Notes under the pieces: model-generated
Database searches by the model: none
Told to the model about the DNA's origin: nothing
Seen by the model: only the letters and a program-made list of their open reading frames with translations
Translations under genes and position numbers: made by a program
NCBI GenBank assembly: GCA_003049485.1
Contig: PYST01000488.1
Location: 1 to 23,211, forward strand
Reading direction: 5' to 3'
Source of the DNA: Ophioceras dolichostomum
Lineage: Eukaryota; Ascomycota; Sordariomycetes; Magnaporthales; Ophioceraceae
DNA length: 23,211 bases
Shown: positions 19,491 through 23,211 of the stretch, one piece after another
Layout of the letters: each line of letters begins with the position of its first letter
Position numbering within the stretch: the first letter of the stretch is position 1

Positions 19491-19910
19491 ACAAGGGCCT
19501 GCTGGTCACGATGCGCGGCTGGAAAACAAGGAGGACCGCTTCGACATCGTCAAGGAACGGCTCAGCCGGGCGTACCGTAACTGGGTCTTCCAGCAGCCGT
19601 ACCACATCAGCTGAACGACTACAGGAGCTAGCTGATGGCTGAAAACGAGTTCGTGGTCGAGAGCTCTGAGCTGATGGACAAGCTGGCTAGCTGACCAGCG
19701 TCACTATCGAGGGCACGCGGGGCTTCCAGCGGGAGCTGCTGTCACAGATGCACAGGAAAGTCTACGTGCACGGCAACCTGCACAAGGAGGACCTGCTGAA
19801 GCTGGCCGACATGGTGGTCTCGGCGCTCAAGCCGCCGCGTCCTGCCGAGCGGCGCCCAGTGGCCGATCCTCTCCGCTCATTTCAAGGTCCCTCCGGCCGC
19901 TCGCCCAGGC
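19490..19910 (+). pseudogene. M16 metalloprotease (insulin-degrading enzyme / Ste23-like) fragment
   Basis: KEDRFDIVKERLSRAYRNWV at about 19529-19590, then QQPYHIS, then LNDYRS-TAG-LMAENEFVVE in another frame. TSVTIEGTRGFQRELLSQM, KVYVHGNLHKEDLLKLADMV and, after a further shift, QWPILSAHFKVPP complete it. Order and spacing match the non-catalytic third and fourth M16 domains of the Ste23/IDE family, which degrade small peptides. The HxxEH zinc site lies in the N-terminal domain, which is absent, so this piece cannot be an active protease. It has several frameshifts and a TAG at 19629-19631. It directly follows APH remnant 3 with no spacer. Confidence 0.75.
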
Positions 19911-20482
19911 ATACCTCTCTTCGGGGCGGGACGTGATCGCTTTCCGCAGCGCCGCGCGACGTGCATCCCAGTGATCTGGGCCCTCCCCGCGTCATGCACA
20001 CCCTCGCGCCAACCCCGGAGCCTCATGGCCTGGTGACGCCTCGGCCAGCTCCACGTCGTGGAAGCTGGCGACCACGAAGCCTACGGGGCAGGATGAGGCC
20101 CGCGTCGGAGGATGATGCCAGCAGCTTGTGCGCTCCCCGCCGCAAGTGTGGGGAGCTCGGGAGCGAGAGAGAGAGGTCGGAAGGCAAACTGGGCATAAGA
20201 CAGACACCCACTATAGGCGGGCAGGGACAACATATCCCGTACACAAAAGGAGAGCAATAAGGAGCACGAAGAACTTTGTGGCTTTTTCGTACCTGCTAGG
20301 TGGAAAATAGATGTGCTCGAACCACCACCACTCGTCGTCACACTTCTCTCCAAGGTGTTGTGGACATCAGCTTACCGTGGGCACATTCGTACTCCTGGAT
20401 TCTTGGACTCCTGGATTCCTGGACCAACCGCGACACGACACAGCCGACTCCGAACTGACCGTCCTGTGGGTGCGTGGTGTTG

Positions 20483-20680
20483 ATGTTTACGGTGGTGGCG
20501 TCTGGCCAGTGCGCCAGCGTCGCGAGCCGGACGGTCGACTTTCGCGAGGTTAGGGACAAAACCGTGGACGACGACGCCATTGCAGTGCGCGGTGCGGAAG
20601 TCTGGGCGGGCGACATAGTGATAGGCAGGGCGTATCTCCAGGAGAAGAAGGGCGACATGGCCCTCGGCGCGGAGGGGCTG
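20483..20680 (+). CDS. Possible exon of an unknown small protein
   Basis: ATG 20483 opens MFTVVASGQCASVASRTVDF, then DDDAIAVRGAEVWAGDIVIG. It reaches exactly 66 codons at a consensus GTATGT donor (20681) followed by a CT-rich run. A downstream acceptor such as CTCAG near 20770 is possible. Product unknown; chance is not excluded. Confidence 0.25.
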
Positions 20681-21182
20681 GTATGTCTCTCTCTCTTTCT
20701 TTACGAATTTCTCTCTACCTCTCTCCCCCCCGTTTCACACCGTCCCAAGCGCCGGGACGAAGCTAGCCTCAGGTCTCCTGTGCATTGAAGTTGAACCCAG
20801 GGCTTTTACCACGCTAGAGAATGCTTGGATATCAGATGCCAGAGGTCCCATTGTCAGTCGTCGCAACGAATGCGCTCGGAGCAGCGTCGTCCCGGCTGAG
20901 GGTCACTGCTGCACAAAGAGATGCAAGCCAGGAAGGCAAGGCAAGACGACCAGTCCTCCCTGCCAGGCTTGACACGCGCACGTATTAGGCGCCCTCGGTT
21001 TTCCCAACCGGAATATCGCCGCCGTGGGACCACCGAGAACCAAAATTGGTCTACAGCTAGCAGAGAACTAGGCACAGTTCCTAATATAGGAACGGGGCTT
21101 CTACGTGTCGAATGTATTAAACTAACGAACTGGTAGATACGTAGGTTTGCAAAACTAGTACGAGAGGGAAAAGGAAGAAGCA

Positions 21183-21360
21183 AAAAAAAAGGTTAAATTT
21201 TTTTTAGTGAAAAATAAAAAGAGAAAGAGAAAAGAAAAGAAGGAAAGAGAAAGAAAGCAAGACAGCAAGAGAGCAAGAGAGCAAGAGAGCAAGAGAGCAA
21301 GAGAGCAAAGAGCAAGAGATAAAGAGAGAAAGAGAGAAAGAAAAAGGAACAAAAAAGAAA
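21183..21360. repeat. Strand-biased purine tract with GAGAGCAA repeats
   Basis: About 180 nt of almost pure A/G with occasional C on the plus strand. The core is an 8-bp repeat, GAGAGCAA (about 21254-21318), flanked by GAAA-rich sequence. It starts just past the stop of the minus-strand 21379 gene, so a transcript would carry a long CU-rich 3' UTR. Confidence 0.85.
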
Positions 21361-21378
21361 ATCGACGTAGTAGCAAGA

Positions 21379-22911
21379 CTATTTCGCCATCCGTCCGCTC
21401 TTCATTCCCGCCGCCTTCTTCGTCGTCACGCTCCGCCGCGGCTTGGACGTATTCGCCTTCGCCTTCGCCTTCGCCTTCCCCTTCGCCTTCCCCTTCGCCT
21501 TGGCCCCCGGCCTCGCGCCAGCCCCGGAGCCGGACGTCTCGGCAGCCGCAGCCCTAGCATTAGCAGCAGTACGGGCTCTCTTCGCGGGCGGGGCCGCGCG
21601 GCCCTGCTCCTCCTCCTCCGAGTCTTCGCCATCATCGTCATCATCATCAGAGGAGGAGGAGTCGGTCACGCCAACATCTTCATCGCCGCCGCCGGCGCGG
21701 GGGGCCATGGGAGCCGTGGCCGTCGGCGGCGCCGTCGTCGTCGTGCCGGCCGTCGTCGTCTTCTTGGCCGGCTGGCGGCCGCGGCGTCGCTTTCCTCCCC
21801 GGACCGCCGTCTCCGTCTCCTCGTCGGCGTCGTCGCCGCCGTCGCCGCCGTGCCCTTCCTTGGCCACCCGCTCCGGCGGCGCCGGCGGCGTCGTCGGGTC
21901 GTCCTTGACGAGCTCCTCCTCGTGGTGGCGGTTGTGGTGCTGCTGCTGCTGCAGCCGCTGCAGCCGCTGCAGCTGCTTCTTGGTCTCGTCCACCTGGGCG
22001 ACGAACTCCTTGCTCAGGTTGTTAGTTTCCCGGTCGGGGCCGAAGAGGAGTAGCTCCTCCCCCGTCGGCACGACGACGACGCCGTACTTGAGGTCCGCTA
22101 CGGGGGGGCCGCTGACCGAGACGACGTAGGCTGCGTTGGCGAGGAAGGCTTGCACGTGCGCTAGCCGGCGGTGTGCCTCGTAGAGCAGGGGAAAGCCGGG
22201 CGGGAAGACCCTCGCCGGCGGCTCCTCTTCTTGTCGGGCGCCGTGCGGGGTACCTTGTCCGGCCCCGGGCTGGGCCTCGTCCGATACCCGTCCTCGGTAA
22301 TACGTCGCCCAGAAGTCCTTCCGCGCGGCCGCCTCTTCCTCAGTATACTCGTCGGGCATAGGTCGGCCGACTAGGACGGCACGTCTCGCCTCGACACGCC
22401 GCAGGACTTCATCGCGCCGCCGAGTGTCGCCCGTCTCGCGATCTTGGGGCGTGGGAAAGGTCCAACCGTCCATGTCGGAATCAACCCAGGCCTGACCTTG
22501 GGACTCCAGCTGGGCCCGAACATAAGCCACAGCTTGGGCCTGAGCATCAGCCGTGAGCTGTGCATGATCAGGGCCTAGCGGATAAGTCGATGACGGCGGC
22601 GATGGCCCCCGTGCCTCTTCAGCTGGCAGCGGCTGCTCACGAGGGCCCCGCTTGGAAACCCGTTTTCCGTCGACCATCTCGGCCGCTGGACGGGTTTTGG
22701 ATGCATCCCTTATTTTCAGTTTCAGTGATTCAACTGGCCCCGACCCTCCATCGGAGTCTAGGTGGGGCGCGGGGGAGGGCTGCGATTCTCCATTGCGGCG
22801 TGCTTCGTCCGCCGCCCGCGTTGCCGACCTCAGAGTCCGGACATGCCTGCCGGCGAGGGCGAGGGCGCCGTCTGGGGCTGGTGAGGCTGCATCTTGCGCT
22901 CGGGAAGGCAT
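21379..22911 (-). CDS. Intact 510-residue low-complexity, probably nuclear protein
   Basis: ATG 22911 to TAG 21379-21381, uninterrupted, begins MPSRAQDAASPAPDGALALA. The N-terminal 160 residues are Ala/Pro/Arg-rich and disordered-looking. Residues about 160-310 are more ordered (DFWATYYRGRV, PPGFPLLYEAHRRLAHVQAF, KYGVVVVPTGEELLLFGPDR). A short Gln/Leu coiled-coil-like stretch (KKQLQRLQRLQQQQ) follows, then a basic patch KRRRGRQPAKK, an acidic run of Asp/Glu after SSSS, and a Lys/Ala tail (KAKGKAKGKAKAKAKA). Basic patches, the acidic block and the histone-H1-like tail suggest a nuclear or chromatin-associated protein. I know no named family. It has the same kind of layout as the AT-hook gene at 12634, without detectable sequence similarity. 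Here TAG is the true stop: beyond it the frame enters the purine tract. Confidence 0.8.
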   Translation of the reverse strand: MPSRAQDAASPAPDGALALAGRHVRTLRSATRAADEARRNGESQPSPAPHLDSDGGSGPVESLKLKIRDASKTRPAAEMVDGKRVSKRGPREQPLPAEEARGPSPPSSTYPLGPDHAQLTADAQAQAVAYVRAQLESQGQAWVDSDMDGWTFPTPQDRETGDTRRRDEVLRRVEARRAVLVGRPMPDEYTEEEAAARKDFWATYYRGRVSDEAQPGAGQGTPHGARQEEEPPARVFPPGFPLLYEAHRRLAHVQAFLANAAYVVSVSGPPVADLKYGVVVVPTGEELLLFGPDRETNNLSKEFVAQVDETKKQLQRLQRLQQQQHHNRHHEEELVKDDPTTPPAPPERVAKEGHGGDGGDDADEETETAVRGGKRRRGRQPAKKTTTAGTTTTAPPTATAPMAPRAGGGDEDVGVTDSSSSDDDDDDGEDSEEEEQGRAAPPAKRARTAANARAAAAETSGSGAGARPGAKAKGKAKGKAKAKAKANTSKPRRSVTTKKAAGMKSGRMAK

Positions 22912-23211
22912 CTTAGACTAGGGGTACCTAGTAGCTTGATCAATGGTGGTAATCCCGCGAATCAAAGAGCCTGACTTTGAAAGAGTGTTCTGGTGCCGAT
23001 TGTTTCGATGGAACTTTTGTCGCGCACGTTTGGTTGACGGACTTGCAGAGAGGCTGCTGCCAGTCGTCGACCGTCGAGACGAAAATGAAAATGAGGGGAG
23101 TCCCCTCGGAATGGAAAAGAACTGAAGGGAAACAAGGGAGGAAATTACTCCAAGCTGTGTGGCTGCCAGCTGAAAAGATACAGTTTACAGCCCCCCCGGC
23201 ATCCCCAGTCC
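22912..23211. other. Upstream region of the 21379-22911 gene
   Basis: Putative promoter on the minus strand. It contains GGGTACCTAGTAG just upstream of the ATG and an AATGAAAATGA stretch near 23083. No coding frame is convincing. Confidence 0.45.

Larger units (their letters stand above)
19911..21378. other. Region without an established gene
   Basis: About 1.5 kb. Apart from a possible exon at 20483-20680, I see only short overlapping frames. There is a 16-bp tandem pair at 20391-20422 (ACTCCTGGATTCTTGG type), a CT-rich tract at 20681-20730, and the long purine tract at 21183-21360. Confidence 0.45.

Noticed and set aside
1220..19910. Classical heavy RIP as the cause of all gene damage
   Set aside because: The damaged genes remain GC-rich without broad C-to-T conversion, the VWA gene is damaged mainly by indels, and the TAA at 13561 came from GAA. 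Mild CpA mutation could still explain some TAGs.
20780..20830. Minus-strand tRNA-like stretch (TAGCGTGGTAAAAGC followed by GGTTCAAC)
   Set aside because: The A-box-like and B-box-like words are only about 10 nt apart, leaving no room for an anticodon arm, and the T-stem does not pair.
1..23211. Transposon ends, target-site duplications or integrated viral genes
   Set aside because: I looked for transposase, reverse transcriptase, integrase and long inverted terminal repeats and saw none. The repeats present are simple or minisatellite types.

Overview
The window looks like nuclear DNA of a filamentous ascomycete, most likely a Sordariomycete. The evidence is GC-rich coding sequence, a short GT-AG intron with a CTAAC branch site, protein families that expand in Pezizomycotina (PNP-type NLR sensors, APH-like kinases, FHA proteins), and the dispersed motif TACCTAGGTAGGTA in the spacers. 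The genus is not resolved. The density of broken genes suggests an accessory or subtelomeric-like region; that is inference.

Layout. At 1-394 (minus) is the spliced 5' end of a fungal NLR-like gene with an N-terminal nucleoside-phosphorylase fold. At 1220-4183 (plus) is a secreted VWA7-like von Willebrand A protein, shattered by frameshifts. At 4636-4980 is an unidentified degenerate reading frame, followed at 5061-5949 by a broken APH-type kinase. From 5950 to 9019 little is interpretable. At 9020-9963 is a second APH relic, with two in-frame TAG codons and mutated catalytic residues. At 10773-12146 (plus) is an unknown protein split by one TAG. At 12634-14739 (minus) is an AT-hook protein split by a TAG and a TAA. 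At 15625-16059 (plus) is a short intact FHA protein. At 16020 to about 18300 (minus) is an unknown protein frame with five internal stops and no frameshift. At 18723-19490 (plus) is a third APH relic, fused to an M16 metalloprotease fragment (19490-19910). At 21379-22911 (minus) is an intact 510-residue basic/acidic low-complexity protein.

The genes do not form a pathway. Two modes of decay lie side by side. The VWA gene is destroyed mainly by indels. Four genes between 9.0 and 18.3 kb keep one reading frame over about 6.6 kb and are interrupted only by stops: eight TAG, two TAA, no TGA. TAG is still the genuine stop of the intact gene at 21379, so the code is not reassigned. The stops could be C-to-T decay of CAG codons (the CpA context of RIP), or they could be recoded by the A-to-I mRNA editing known from the sexual stage of Sordariomycetes (UAG to UGG). 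The sequence alone cannot decide. Genes with no visible lesion are the NLR 5' end, the FHA gene and the 21379-22911 gene.
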